Of a stretch of 64,000 bases of DNA, positions 1 to 11,753 are shown piece after piece (position 1 is the stretch's first letter; every line of letters starts with the position of its first letter). The translations under genes and the position numbers were made by a program. The stretch covers positions 150,617-214,616 of the forward strand of contig JASBNA010000071.1 in the NCBI GenBank assembly GCA_038087015.1, read 5' to 3'. The notes below the pieces were generated by a model, which ran no database searches, had not been told where the DNA came from, and saw only the letters and a list, made by a program, of their open reading frames with translations. The stretch comes from Cerrena zonata. Its lineage: Eukaryota; Basidiomycota; Agaricomycetes; Polyporales; Cerrenaceae.

Positions 1-277
1 TGGCCTCTACCATTTCAAAGCGGAAACGCACTCGACTTGTAGGATCACTCTCGAGTGGCGTCCCGTTCCCACTTTCGAACCTGTTAGTAGGATCGCAGCT
101 CACATTGAGTCTTCTGCTACTTAGCGCAGAATAGTTTCTGACTCAATTGACATTGGGTCTATGGCGCATGCCACTTACGTTATGTGCTATGTTCTCGATA
201 CGAATCAGCTTTTTGCTTCATTTGTTACACCCTTGCCTTCAAGATAACTACGTTTCTGACCTTGACATTGTTATTAG

Positions 278-1578
278 GAAATCCACGAAAAGATCACTTC
301 GATCGGATTCCAGGATTGCAAAGTCTTTATTCACTCCGTCGACGCTCAATCCTCAGCAAATGGTGGCATTATCATCCAGGTTATTGGTGAAATGTCGAAT
401 AACGGCGAACCATGGCGTAAATTCGTGCAAACTTTCTTCCTTGCCGAACAACCCAATGGCTACTTCGTCCTTAATGACATCTTCCGATTCTTGAAGGAAG
501 AGACTGTTGAGGAAGATCAGACCAGCGAGTTTGACGGTTCACAAGCCCAGGATGCACCTGTTGTTCAAGAGCCCGCTCCTCCTGCTCCTGTTACTCCTGC
601 ACCGCCACCTCCAGTAGAACCCGAACCCGAACCTATTCGTGCTCCTTCTCCTCCGCCATCTGCACCTGTAGAAGAGGAATCTGCTCCCGAGCCCGAGCCT
701 CAGCCTGAGACTAATGGTATTCACGAGCAAGCTACTGAGCCAGCGCCTGAACCTGAACCCGCTGCTCCTGCTGCTCCTGAGCCTGTTGCCACCGCTTCTC
801 CTCCACCCGTCTCTCCCGTCGCCGCTCCTCAACCTCTCGCACCTTCACCCGCCCCTCCCGCTCAGCCACAACCTGCTCAACAACCTGAGCCGACACCTGC
901 ACCTCAACCTCAGCAAGCACCACCTCAACCTGCTGCGCCACCGAAACCCAAGTCATGGGCTAGTTTGGCTGCTTCTGGTTCGAACAAGTGGGGTTCTGTT
1001 GCTCAAGAGTCAAGAGGTATCAGTGAAGTTCCAGCTTCGAGTAGCTCGCCCGCTCCCCCATCGCCTGCGCCTCACGCTCGTCCCACTGGTAACCAGTCAC
1101 CGGCGTTCCATACAGCTTCGGCAGTCAACACCGCTGAATGCTTCGTCAAGGTTTGTTCTTTCCGCCCCCCTTTCGTTGGTATTATCAATATTTACTTTTT
1201 TCTTCTAAATTACAGGGTGTCATCGAGAGTGTTACCGACGCCGCCGTCAAAGGTGCACTCCAACGCTTCGGACCCATCAAGGAAATCCAGATCGTCCGTA
1301 GCAAAGCATGCGCTTTCGTCGAGTTCAACACCGTAGACTCTGCTCGTCGTGCGATCATTGCTTCACTTCCTGTTAACATGGGTGGTGAGGGTGGTTTGAG
1401 GGTGGGTACGCCGCAGGAGGGGCATTTGAGGTTGTCGGTGGAGACTAGGAAGGAACGGGGTGATCGTCCACCGCCGAGGGGACCGCCTGTTAATGGAGGT
1501 GGGGAACGACGTGGGAACTTTAGGGGGAGGGGTGCTCCTGGTGGTGGAAGGGGACGTGGGGCTGGGCCTGCGAAGTAG
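278..1578 (+). CDS. G3BP/Nxt3-like NTF2-RRM RNA-binding protein (3' part)
   Basis: This is a stress-granule/ubiquitin-protease cofactor type protein (G3BP, Bre5, Nxt3 family). Two exons are clear: 278-1150 and 1216-1578, joined in phase 0 across a 65-nt intron. The first exon opens after an acceptor (ttattag) and encodes the second half of an NTF2-like domain (EIHEKITSIGFQDCKVFIHS at its start, GYFVLNDIFRFL at its end). A roughly 200-residue Pro/Glu/Ala-rich linker follows. Exon 2 carries an RRM with an RNP1-like KACAFVEF, then an Arg-Gly-rich tail (GRGAPGGGRGRGAG) ending at a TAG. The domain order NTF2, acidic/proline linker, RRM, RGG is the family's usual one. The first half of the NTF2 domain is not recognisable in bases 1-277, so the gene either begins outside the window, has an unusually long intron, or is 5'-truncated. 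Cytoplasmic mRNP role is inferred from the family. Confidence 0.85.
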
Positions 1579-2437
1579 ATCTGTGTGGTGGTAGTTGATG
1601 AGAGTTGATGGTGGTGGTGTGGTGGACCCTAAAAGTACAAAAAATTCGCTACTGCTTTGTTGTTTTCCAACTTTTTTTCTTCTTCCATCTTGTCGTTTGT
1701 TCGCGCAATGTTGTTCTTTTATGACTGACATTTTATGATTTTTCTTTACCCCCGCCTCCCCCTTTTTTAAGTCGTGTCTGCTACGTGTGTCTGTGTTGGT
1801 GTCATTCACGACCTCCTCTGCCCTCTTCTTCCTCATCTTCCTCCATATCATCATCCCCTCGACTATCCCCCATCATCCGCATTGTTTGCATGTTCCCGTC
1901 GTCGTCAATTGTCATTGCTTTTTTGTCTGCTTTTCTTTCATGAGGATCTTCCGTTGTTCCACAACTATGATTTTATGGTCATTATGGACTTTCTTATTAT
2001 CCAAATTCTGGGAAACTGACTGAGACTTGAGACCGAGGCAACGGCAACTACGCTTGCCTTTCTCAGTTGTGTACCATTTGTGGTCGACGGCGAATCGCCG
2101 ATCTGTTGCTATTCCGTGATTGCGTTGGATCAAGCTATTTCTGAAATCTGGGTGTCAAAAGCTAAGATGGATCGGGATCGTAGTGTCTTGTACCCCTGGC
2201 TGATAGAGTTATCGATAATTGAATAAAGATGGTCAAGAAAAGCATAGATTGTCGGATGCACGCAACGTACAAATACAAGTGATGTGAAAACGAAACCGAA
2301 AACGAAGAACACATGAATCGAAAACAGTATCGAAAGATCAAAGCAGCATGAACACATAACATAGCAGATTTTTTCAGCACGGACAGCACAAACATTGACT
2401 CGGAGCAGACGTGATCAACTGAGTTGGGGTTGAGTTT
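1579..2437. other. Intergenic, convergent gene ends
   Basis: This stretch lies between the 3' ends of the NTF2-RRM gene and the chromodomain gene. It is T-rich just after the first stop codon, as expected of a 3' UTR. I see no supported gene in it. Confidence 0.5.
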
Positions 2438-5400
2438 TCATCTCCAGCCCCAGTCCAACGCTTCTTGCAAGAGGATCGTAGGTCCATAATTCGATGGGTC
2501 GTGTCCTTCCTCCTTAGCCCGTTGTTCGAATATGGGGACCATATGGTCAGGTGTACCGTTGGAGAACGCGTCGGGTCGGATCCAGCTTGCGTCACTGACA
2601 TTGTATCTATTGCGAATGCAAACGTCAACGTCAACAGGGTGTCTATGGAAAAAGAAGGAAAAAAAGATGGATGCGCACCCTTCCCATTTAACCAACCAGA
2701 GGAACTCTGTATCATCTGTCCCGTGATGGGGTTGTCGTCCAATGATGTATTCAACGGTGAAGATTTCGGCACCTGCGTCTGCTAATGCGGGGTGGGGGCA
2801 ATCTGGACGGGCACAGAGACTGTCGTCGACGCTTTCGAGTGTACGGGTCCGACCTGGAATGAAATTAGTCGTGTTAGTCATACACATGTGGGTTCTGATT
2901 ACGAGTGAAAGGGATGTACCATGGATTTCACTATACGACGAGGAATAATTAATCGATGTACAAGAGTAGAGGAAGGAGACATACCGTGTCTTCTCACAAG
3001 GAGGACAGAAGAAATCGTTCTCTGGTTTCAAGCACTCATCGTTTTCAGTTATTCCGGCACAGGAAAGATGATACCATGAGTTGCACCTAAGGAAAAGTTA
3101 ATAACATGTTTTTTACGACGAGTGAGACACCACTAACCCGCTGCATTGTACAGACTACAATCAAAATCCTACCATGAGACTCGAACGACAGAAGATACAA
3201 TACTCGAAGACATACCATTCCCGCTTCCACATCCTCAACAAAGTCCGGCCATTCACAACCCACTTCAGGGTCAAACACCTCGAGAGTTGGAATTACAGGA
3301 CTAAGAGGTTTCGTTTCATTCTTGCTCTTCCGGCCTTGACGCTTCTTCGTCGGTTGACTGCTACGCTCTCTCTGTCTCTTGCGCAATTTCCCCACTTGGG
3401 AAGTTGGGGGAGAGGCGATAGAAATAATAGAGGGCTCTTCAGAGACGATACGAGGACGGTTGGTCTGATGGCCATGAGAACTGTCAGAGAGGCTGGAGAG
3501 TGAGGACAATGAGTGCGTTCGTGATCGCGACCGTTTACGTCCTATAACAACAGCAAAAATCCCGTGAGAAATATACCTCTAGGTGTGGCATATAATACAT
3601 ACCTATTACAGGCGGGGGTGAAGGTGAAGGTGGAGGACTAGAGGCAGGGAGAGGACTAGGCGCAGGTAGAGGTGAGAGTATAGGAAGAGGTTTATGCTCA
3701 ACCGCAGGAGTCGGTTCACCAAAGAGATCGACTGCCCAATCCGTTTGAGCAGGTTCAGGATCATTCAAATACACACCGGGTGCCTCAGGTTCAAGTTGGG
3801 CAGGGGGTGGTGGAGCCGGAGAACCATTCTGGGTACTGGTCTCAGACTCAGACTCGCTCGAGTTCACGTAACGGGCGGGCTCTGCGAATTGGGGCGGTAG
3901 TGGTCCCTGGAGCATGCTTTCTGTAGTTATCTCTCCGAACATTTCGCGACGTAGGATAGCAGTACGAGCACTGTTGTTGGGGTTAGTGGTTGTACGGTGG
4001 ACGGGACTAGGACTCCGGATAAACTGAGAGGGACTGAATGGTTCGGCTTGGATTAGTGTTGAAGAAATGGAAACGTTGGAAGTATGTGCTGCCTCGATTG
4101 CGGCTGGACGAGTTTGGGTCGCAATCGTTCGTCTTCGTGAAGCGGGACTCGGAGTGACAGGAAGGCTCATGCGTACTGAGCGAGCTGTGTCGAGATACAT
4201 GAGTTTGAAAATCCTCGAGAGCTTGAATACGAGAACTAAACTTACACGGGGTGCGAGGGGTGGACAACTGTGGAGAAATGTCCCCTGAAAGTTAATGTTT
4301 TAGCACAGATTTTTTTGGTACACTCGAATATATTCACACTGACCATCAATCTGTGAGCCTTCGCGAGACCACTCGGCTGGCCGCATTGTATCCCTTGTTA
4401 GTGGCGAGCTAGGAAACCTTGAAATCACCGCTAGATAGCGCCATCAACGACCTGCTCACAACCAATATATATTAAGTAACTTACGAGGCATCTGGAATCC
4501 AGGTGCAGGTCGTGGTGGATCTGAGTGATAAAGGGGAGAGTCAGAGCGACCAACTTGCATTGCTATTTCTGAACGCGCTATCAAGGCTGGTGGGGCGGCA
4601 ACCTCAATAGGCATTGTCTGAACCGACACTTCTAGCCCGTGAGGAGGACGAACATCCACAGCAGCATTTGCCATAACTGGGCATGCTTGTATACCAACAT
4701 CGACTCGAAGGGGAGGAGGAGGCGGCGGTGGTGGTGGTGGTGGTGGTGTAGGGGGGATGACTCGTGTCACTACATATTACTTGTCAGGTCATATATTTGC
4801 AGAAGAGAAAACCGAAAATACCTGGTCGCGGGTTTCTGCTTCGTAGGATCTCTGGGGTATGAACGTGAGAGAGTGTAAAAGGGTAGGAAATAAGACCATA
4901 CCAGCATTCGTCTTATCCACAAGTTCGAGGATCATACCTTCCGTACTTCGAAGGCGATCCTTCAGTGACTTGTCTGTACCCACGGCTTTGCTTCCGGGAG
5001 GTAGGTCGGGTTCCTTGCCTATGGCATTCTCAATGCGATCCAACCTGCCTTGGAGACTTTGAAAAGACGAGGCGACGGCAGAACGGAACTCCTCTTCGTG
5101 TAATGCGCTAGTTTCCCGAGAGTGTTCTTGGAGTGCGAGGCGATCTCTGAGGTTCACTTGTTCTCGTTGTATGACGCTCAGTAAATCAGCAATGTTTTTG
5201 TGCGTCGCTGCGATGGCTCTCAAGTATAGCTCCTCTCGCTGATGATGGTTCATCTGCTCTGAGGCATAGTTTGGAAGGGCTTTCGTCTGTTCAGGTGGCG
5301 AAACTGTATGGGAAGATCCCCTGTCAGTGGGGGAAGCAGAACTGGAAGCGGACGCCGGCTGCTGTGTCGACGATGATGTATGAGACGACTGGTGTACTAA

Positions 5401-5781
5401 GATATGACGAACAGGCACCTGAGGGACGGGATTATTCGTGACGTAATACGCATTGGCGTCATAATGCTGAGGGTGCTGTCGAACAGGTTGGTACGGACGC
5501 TGATCATCTCGCTGTCGCACGAACTGCCCAGGAGGACCAGACGTCTGGAAGGCAGAAATTTGTGAAGCGGGTGCTGCAACGCGATGATTGTCTCTCGGTG
5601 CGTAATTAGAGGTATGTGGGTAGTGGGAGAACCCCGCATCCTGAGGTGGGCGGTGTGATTGGGGGTGAAAGGGCTGGGAAGGATCTGCAGGCGGTACAGG
5701 GTTCACCGTTGGATTAGGTGGCGGGTGGTTTGGATTGTGGTGTATGAAGCGTAACTGAGGAGGAGCGTCATGGGGGTGCAT
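2438..5781 (-). CDS. PHD-like finger and chromodomain protein
   Basis: I read this as one long multi-exon chromatin gene. The start ATG at 5781 begins MHPHDAPPQLRFIHHN. The first exon is disordered and Pro/Gln/His-rich and ends in a predicted coiled coil (IQREQVNLRDRLALQEHSRE, then LQGRLDRIENAIG). Next come low-complexity segments including a ten-proline run encoded near 4,720-4,750, then Ser/Pro-rich exons. A PHD-like zinc finger follows: a small exon gives VQCSGC, spliced to NSWYHLSCAGI and ending FFCPPCEK; only one cysteine of the expected first pair (GCEW) is visible. The last exons carry a chromodomain, FTVEYIIGRQ...EFLWLVKWEG, then YNVSDASWIRPDAFS across a 72-nt intron (2607-2678). The stop is at 2438-2440. 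Chromodomains bind methylated histone tails, so a nuclear chromatin role is likely. Intermediate exon borders are not all resolved, and two adjacent genes cannot be fully excluded. Confidence 0.7.
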
Positions 5782-6862
5782 TGTGCTTAGAGATATGTGA
5801 TCGAAAAGGCGGAGCACATAAGGAATCCGGAATAGGGGTGTCTAATCACAATGGCAATCGGCACCACGGTCTCAGGTCTGGATCCTTTGAAGACAAGATA
5901 GGAGTTTTCACTTTTAGTAACAGGGACCTAGAAAATCTACAAGCTGCTATTTAGTTTTGTCGTTGCTTAGACCAAATGAGGACTTCCGCCACGCCAAGCA
6001 CACAGAATCGCGTCGATTTCAGTCAAAGAGACAGATAAGCAAAAAATTAAACATAGAAGTTCACCTTCGGTTTTTGGGATAATGGTTTTGTACTGTCAAT
6101 CATACGTCAGTTCAGTGTATCCCGAAGGTGCTGAATGAAGGCTGCCCTTAGTTCGCATCGGTGTACACACGTTGTCACGTCGCGTAACAGAATCACGGGA
6201 CCGTGACGACCGCATCGAAAAATGACATGAAGCAAAAAACATGTTTATATTTGTATACGTACTCGCCTTGCGACTTCAACGTCAACTTACAACACGGTCC
6301 CTTTGACAATGATTCCGACTGCACTATGATTTTCACAGTCTTCGAAACTCATTCTCCATCATCGTCGTCGCGGGGCCAGGAGATTTGAACGCATGCGCGC
6401 ACGCCGGCGTTCATTTGGCGTTTCCTTATTCGTAGATTTAAAAATCCATGTTCTTTCCTACATATACTCCCGATGCTGCCTATCAAAAGTGTTGTCAGAG
6501 CTACATATAATACATCTGCATGATGTAGGTCATCAAAACCATCTATGAGAAAATCAAATTCAGTCACTGGTACTTACTACCATATGTATAAAGCTTAAAG
6601 AGCGCCGTTTTACCAGGTGGTTTACTCACGTATATATGACACATGCCAGCATAGGAGTTATATAAACTCGCTGGCCATCTCTATGACTCGACTCATCTTG
6701 TACCCTCTGAACTGCAAACGTAACCCCTCCAGGTAGACGATGTGAAGAACTTGTATATTTTGAGTCTTGAACACCGTGACTGATTCCCCCCCAATATTCA
6801 GGGCCTCCTCTAGATGTGATCCTTCTGAGTCAGATAGGATTGAAATTGAAAAACTCCGCCAG
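5782..6862. other. Intergenic, probable divergent promoter region
   Basis: The region lies between two divergently transcribed genes. It has only short scattered open frames and no recognisable domain. The frame of the downstream gene stays open back to about 6767 without an ATG, so a short upstream exon may lie in its last 100 bp. Confidence 0.4.
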
Positions 6863-7737
6863 ATGTCGATCCCCCGCATTCCAATGTGGTGCGAGGATAG
6901 GAAGACGGTAACATTACTCCATGGATACTGTGTCTCTCGCCATTGGCTGCTTGATTACAATACGAAAATTCTTGGGGGTGATCCAGAACAACCCGATACT
7001 TGCCCCTCTTATATGTACCTCCGCCCTGTGGTCGGAATGCCTGTCGAGGAGGCCTGTCGTCGAGACACGTTGGTTCCGACTACACAGATCTATACACATC
7101 TCGTGAAGACAGAGGACGGAGGATGGCGATCTTGCATGGACCCAAACGCTCGAGACAATCTCTATGGTTACGCTGAAGTCATAGGCTCGTCGTACAGTGA
7201 GTGTCCTGAGACGATGGTGGATGCAGTCTTCGATCCTAACCACGAATACGTGAACAAATTGAAAAAGATCTTGTTCATGGATATGGGGACAGAGCCGCAC
7301 TGGTACTGGCAGTCAGTTGATGAAGATTTCCTTTTGCCCCAGCCATGGACGCCGGATTGTGGCAAGATCGTGAGGTATGTGCGACGCACTGCTAGCAGAC
7401 GACGCGATGGGTTCAGACCCAAGGTATTTAAAACGCCAAAGGTCGAGTAGCTTCTTATGTCCCCATCAAGTGTATATGCTCACGCTAGAGTTGTATGCTG
7501 TAGGGTTATGCTGACGAGTACGATGAATGGCTGGCGTACTTTCACAGATGCATGACAGCGGGAGGAATAGGCAATTGGGATTTGGAACTTTTCCAGCCAA
7601 AGTCCCGCATCACATCAAAGGAAAACGATTATGAGAGCTGGGATGAAAGTGAGGATGAAATTGGGAGCGAGAATGAGAATAAGAATGAGAATGAGAATGA
7701 TAAGAGCAAGGAGGAAGATGTAGTGTTGCATAATTAA
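6863..7737 (+). CDS. Unrecognised protein, acidic C-terminus
   Basis: Two exons are supported: 6863-7423 and 7504-7737, joined in phase 0 (RDGFRPK to GYADEYDEWLAYF) across an 80-nt intron with GTATTT and TAG borders. The ATG at 6863 gives MSIPRIPMW; the frame is open upstream to 6767 behind an acceptor-like ttcag, so the true N-terminus may be longer. The central part is rich in Tyr, Trp and Cys (for example LRPVVGMPVEEACRRDTLVP and GTEPHWYWQSVDEDF) and reads as a globular domain that I do not recognise. The C-terminus is a low-complexity Glu/Asn/Lys tail (ENENKNENENDKSKEE) ending in a TAA. No function is assigned. Confidence 0.65.
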
Positions 7738-9068
7738 TACTCAGTCATGTTACTCAGTAGTCCTCAGCTACTGTTGCCTGTTGATCCAAGATCTATGTTC
7801 ATCATTGATGCCGACATGAGTACACAGAGAAAAAGTCCTGTTATTGTTGTCATTATCTTATGCAGCAACATGCCCTATGCAACTGGAAAAAACTAACAAA
7901 GTGATGATACAACTTGAAGGTGTAAGATCCATATGCATTCGCTACTACCCATAGCACTCGCCCCGAGTCTTCCTAGCGGTAAGCCAGAAAGTCAGGTGAA
8001 ACATCGAGTAATGGCGTCAAACATCGTAGGCAAAAAGCAATGACCAATACCGCAGTGATGACACTTGCGACCAACGTCGAGCAAATAGGGGAGTTCAGAT
8101 ATGGGGGACAGACATGGCGCTGGACGTGGTTTCTGAACACCGCTATAGGATGTTACATGAGCATGTTCAAAAACTGTGTTCAGGCGTGTTCAGCGTTGTG
8201 TTCACCAATTCTGAACTCCCCTGGTAGCGACTCATTTAGGGAGTTCACTATGTGTAGACCAGAGGTTTTCAACGCAAATGTTGGTTCACTACCATGAGTA
8301 AAACCAAATACGTTACGAGAAAGGAAAGTCCAGCAGTGGTATATACCACCCATGCACGACACGGCACAAACGGAGAGAATCTCGACGCGTCCCTTGTCTG
8401 GTTTGGGAAGAACGTTCCCTATCAGTCCAACCATGTTTGGAAGAAACCCTGGTCGCGACTTCCCTTTAGTGCTGCATTCTTGAAGTAGGATTCGATCTGT
8501 CAAAGCCCAAACCTACTAGTAATCGGTCGTTGCAGCTCGTGGGTAGACGATACCTATATTTCTATACATAAGAAAGGAGCCCACCGTCGAGATTTGCACC
8601 TCAACTCACCTGAGCAGGAACTCCTTCGAAAGACATCCGGTGAAACCTGACATTGAAGTCGGAGATGAGAGTCTACTAGTGATGCTCAGTAAAGCCGAGA
8701 TACAACATTGCAGGGGACAGATGAGCCTATAGATTCAGTAGAAAAGATCAATAACGATTCGGATGATAGAATGTATGGTCTGTATCATGATGACAAGAGT
8801 TCTTTGACGGTACGGAGCGAAGGAGAGAAGATAGTGTGAAATTTGGAGATTTCGGAACAGCGAGCGCGGGATTCATCATGATAATCAAATTACAAACTTA
8901 TCATTCTTGCCTCCTTGCTCTTCTAGGGTGATAACTGTGTTCCAGGTTTAGGTTTTTCGAGAAAGTATACATACTGCGAAACTTGAGTCTTGAGACTTGA
9001 GATATCGCCCGTCTTGGTCGCGGCTGACTATGCTACTCTCATAATCCTGTAGGCGGCTTAAACCTGTT
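7738..9068. other. Intergenic, no supported gene
   Basis: About 1.3 kb carries only short open frames (for example around 8040-8500) without matching frames, splice signals or recognisable domains. I see no repeat structure in it. Confidence 0.4.
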
Positions 9069-9154
9069 GACTTTGTAGCTCAGTGGTTTAGAGCACACGA
9101 TTGCAACATTGTTCTGTTATCGTGGGGTCCCGTGTTCAAACCACGGCAAGGTCT
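9069..9154 (+). tRNA. tRNA-Cys (GCA) with a short intron
   Basis: The acceptor stem GACTTTG pairs with CAAGGTC (one G-T wobble). The D arm is GCTC...GAGC and the anticodon stem is CACGA/TCGTG. The loop starts TT-GCA-A, giving anticodon GCA, and is interrupted after position 37 by about 12 nt, the normal place for a nuclear tRNA intron. The T arm is CCGTG-TTCAAAC-CACGG. The discriminator base is T, the identity base expected for tRNA-Cys. The D loop is slightly long. Confidence 0.9.
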
Positions 9155-9296
9155 CTATATTGTGGCAGCTCGTGATTTTGCTAAATTTCTAAGAATAACC
9201 GAATTTCTAATTTTAGCAATACGCAGTCGTGGCTACCGCGATCGAAAGGAGCGCGTGCAACGTCTCGGACACCCAAACGCATCTTGAGTAGGACCA

Positions 9297-10315
9297 ATGC
9301 ACTTACTCTCCTTTCCTCTCTGGCTTTTGCTCTCCATTGCTGGGGTACAAGCCTCAGTCTTGACCCTACAGTCCCCTCGTTTTACCATCTCGTCGTCCAA
9401 TGCTGAGCAATTGCGTTCTGAGCCGTATGTATACTTCAGTGTGATGATGACATTCGCGCTTACACGTAGTTGCTTGACTTAGATTGTCATTAACGAAAAA
9501 GCCCAAGCCTCTGACACTCGGAGCCAGCGATGTGCTCAAATTGACATTCCAGGTTGTCGACAAGGAGGAGAGCAAGGGTGTGCAGCCCCACCAAACCTTC
9601 TTGAGGTTCTATGACGAAGTCACGGGAGAGGAGGGTATTCAGCCTGTCCGAGTGACTAGTGGTGGAAAGGCTAAATTCGAATTGGTATGTCCATAAACCT
9701 ACTCAGTTGTCTGAAGGTTCTGACGTGCTTATTTCTTGTTACCTAGAATATGGCTCGCCCGCCAGCATCCATCCCACCCACCACAGCTACCACGCCTCTC
9801 AAGGTCGAGCTCATCATTGGCTCCTTCGTGCACTCTCCTCTCAAAGTTGACTTATTTGACCTCTTATTGCCCGAATCCCAACCAGCACCACAACACCCTG
9901 ACGAAGCATCGTTCCACCCGTTGCCTCCCATCCACCACACATTCCAACCGGAGCAGAAGCTACCCCCACGTATCATCTCTGCTGTCTCAGCTCTACTCGT
10001 TCTTTCACCATGGGTTGTTCTTCTCGGTCTCGTACGTCCTCATCCTAGCATACTCATACCTTCCCGTTGGATACTAATTGGTGTTGTGTTTTATAGTGGG
10101 GTTACATCAGCCCTAGCGTCCCTTACCTCCTCTCGCCCAACGTCCTTCCATTCATCACTACCCTCGGAGCATTCGAAGGTCTCCTCGTGTGGTACTGGAT
10201 CGACCTCAAACTGGGACAAGTTCTACTTTATGGTGGTATTCTCGGTCTTGTTACCGCGCTCGCTGGGAGACAGGCTCTTGCTACCAAGAGCGATTTGCGT
10301 ACAGCGAGAAAGTGA
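9297..10315 (+). CDS. SWP1: Ribophorin II / Swp1, oligosaccharyltransferase subunit
   Basis: This is the Swp1/ribophorin II subunit of the ER-membrane complex that transfers the dolichol-linked glycan to Asn residues of nascent proteins. Four exons fit in phase: 9297-9424, 9483-9684, 9747-10031 and 10097-10315, giving 277 residues. Residues 1-19 form a signal peptide (MHLLSFPLWLLLSIAGVQA). The lumenal part contains the family segment VLKLTFQVVDKEESKGVQPH followed by QTFLRFYDEVTGEEG. The C-terminal third holds three hydrophobic spans (IISAVSALLVLSPWVVLLGL; VLPFITTLGAFEGLLVWYW; VLLYGGILGLVTALAG) and ends with the short basic tail ATKSDLRTARK. Length and topology match fungal Swp1. It is a single-copy-type housekeeping gene and marks this part of the window as conserved core sequence. 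Confidence 0.9.
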
Positions 10316-11163
10316 AGGTCGAGGCTTTGCTCACACACCTTGTTTGCACAAAATGTATTGTGGCTGGCTGAATATATTATTCATGACTCCGTGTTTTCGA
10401 TTCTCAAGCTAGTCGTATCTGAGCTTCAAGGCTAAAACATTGCGACCACTGAAGGTCCTCGGGCATGTGGAATAACTCCTTGAAATCTGGCGCGCATCCT
10501 TGGCGGTGTCATACATCGTTCTCCAACTTCACCGAGTGCAGGTATAGACTGAGGTATAGTGACCGACTGACCGTATCGAAGTCCATTATATGAGTATCGA
10601 TTTTGTAACATCTCCGAGTCTCCCTTGCTTGAGTCAAAGAGTGCTGATGCCAACAACTACTGCGGCTATGGACCATAGGGTACATTCGAGCATCGTACGA
10701 TTACAACGGTGGACATATGTAGGAGGTCTCTCAAGGAGATACTGAGGACGAACCTCTCCCTTGATTCGTGACCTCCGTTCGGGCGCTTCAAAATGTTTGA
10801 CAGTCAATGCCAGATGAAAGGACAACCAACATTCTGCCAACAAGTACAACGAGGGAGATAACCCACGAAATTCCAATACTCTGTAGTGTAGGATTCAATA
10901 AGGCATATGTATACTTCATCTAGCCACAAAGGTTCTGGTAAATGATATCTTGCGGCTACGGTTAGTACAACTTCGTAATCAGTTACGATCAAACAATCAC
11001 AGGTAGAAGTAGTAATAGAAGTACGACGATTGAAAAGGATACTATGTTACAAAAAAAGATCATGAGAGGACGTAGAGGAATAAAGCATATAAGGCTCGCT
11101 TCCGCCTCTAGTGCGTTTGAAAGTTGAACGTAACAATTGTGTTGGAAAACTCTGCCATCGTAT
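10316..11163. other. Intergenic; 3' flank of tandem unit 1
   Basis: No supported gene is visible. From about 10.8 kb onward the sequence resembles 12.5-12.9 kb, for example around the phrase aaatgatat(c/t)tgcggctayggtt. The duplication that created the two following genes therefore includes their 3' flanks. Confidence 0.4.
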
Positions 11164-11753
11164 CTATCGTCCTCTCCGCTGTTCAGAGATACGTCAACAT
11201 TTGTGCAAGTAAAACTCGAAAGAGAGGAAACAATTAAAAGACATACCAGCCGGGTCCCACTAAGATCACTAGGATACCACTTGGGCTCAGTGTCCGTGTC
11301 GAAAGCATCCTTGAACTTCTGGATCATCGCCTCGTCCTGAGCCGCATCTATCCCCCACTGTGCCAGGTTATGCGTAAACCAAAACAAGCATCCGACCTTG
11401 AAGCCCGCTGAATCTTTCTCGATGAGTTTGACTTCGCTGAAATTACGGACCCCAGTGCTTTGACGAATGTAAGCTGCTGCGAGCCACAGTCTCCCGTGGC
11501 CGTCCTCGGGTTTGGCTTTCCCCTTCCTGACAGCTAAATCCTCTAGCCATGGTATAGAGACCGCATATCCAAAGCCGTATTTGCGGAGGCCTCCATGTTG
11601 GTATACTTTCACGCTGTCAAGGCCTGGCCTTATGACTGGCAGCGGTATTCTCTCAGGGGGGGAGGTAGAGGTTTCGGGCAAGGTTTGGCTAAGTCGAATA
11701 AGCAATCAGTTTATGTGGTGTCTCTGAGCCCGATGCGAGTAGACGTACCTCAT
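11164..11753 (-). CDS. Unknown protein, tandem paralogue 1
   Basis: The model has three exons in phase: 11749-11753 (ATGAG only), 11247-11688 and 11164-11178, giving 153 residues. The 5-nt first exon is supported by GTACGT after ATGAG and by CTTAG before the second exon, and the same layout recurs in the neighbour paralogue. The core contains IRPGLDSVKVYQHGGLRKYG, FGYAVSIPWLEDLAVRKGKA, CLFWFTHNLAQWGIDAAQDE and MIQKFKDAFDTDTEPKWYPS. I do not recognise the family. It is Trp/Tyr-rich and lacks a signal peptide or membrane span, so it is probably soluble. The stop falls at the same aligned position in both paralogues, which supports both models. Confidence 0.7.

Noticed and set aside
539..956. 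Long minus-strand frames over the Pro/Glu-rich linker
   Set aside because: They are mirror images of a low-complexity coding stretch (Arg/Val/Glu runs) and lack any domain; the plus-strand NTF2-RRM gene explains them.
8040..8503. Overlapping frames on both strands
   Set aside because: No ATG context, splice sites or recognisable motif; taken as chance open frames.
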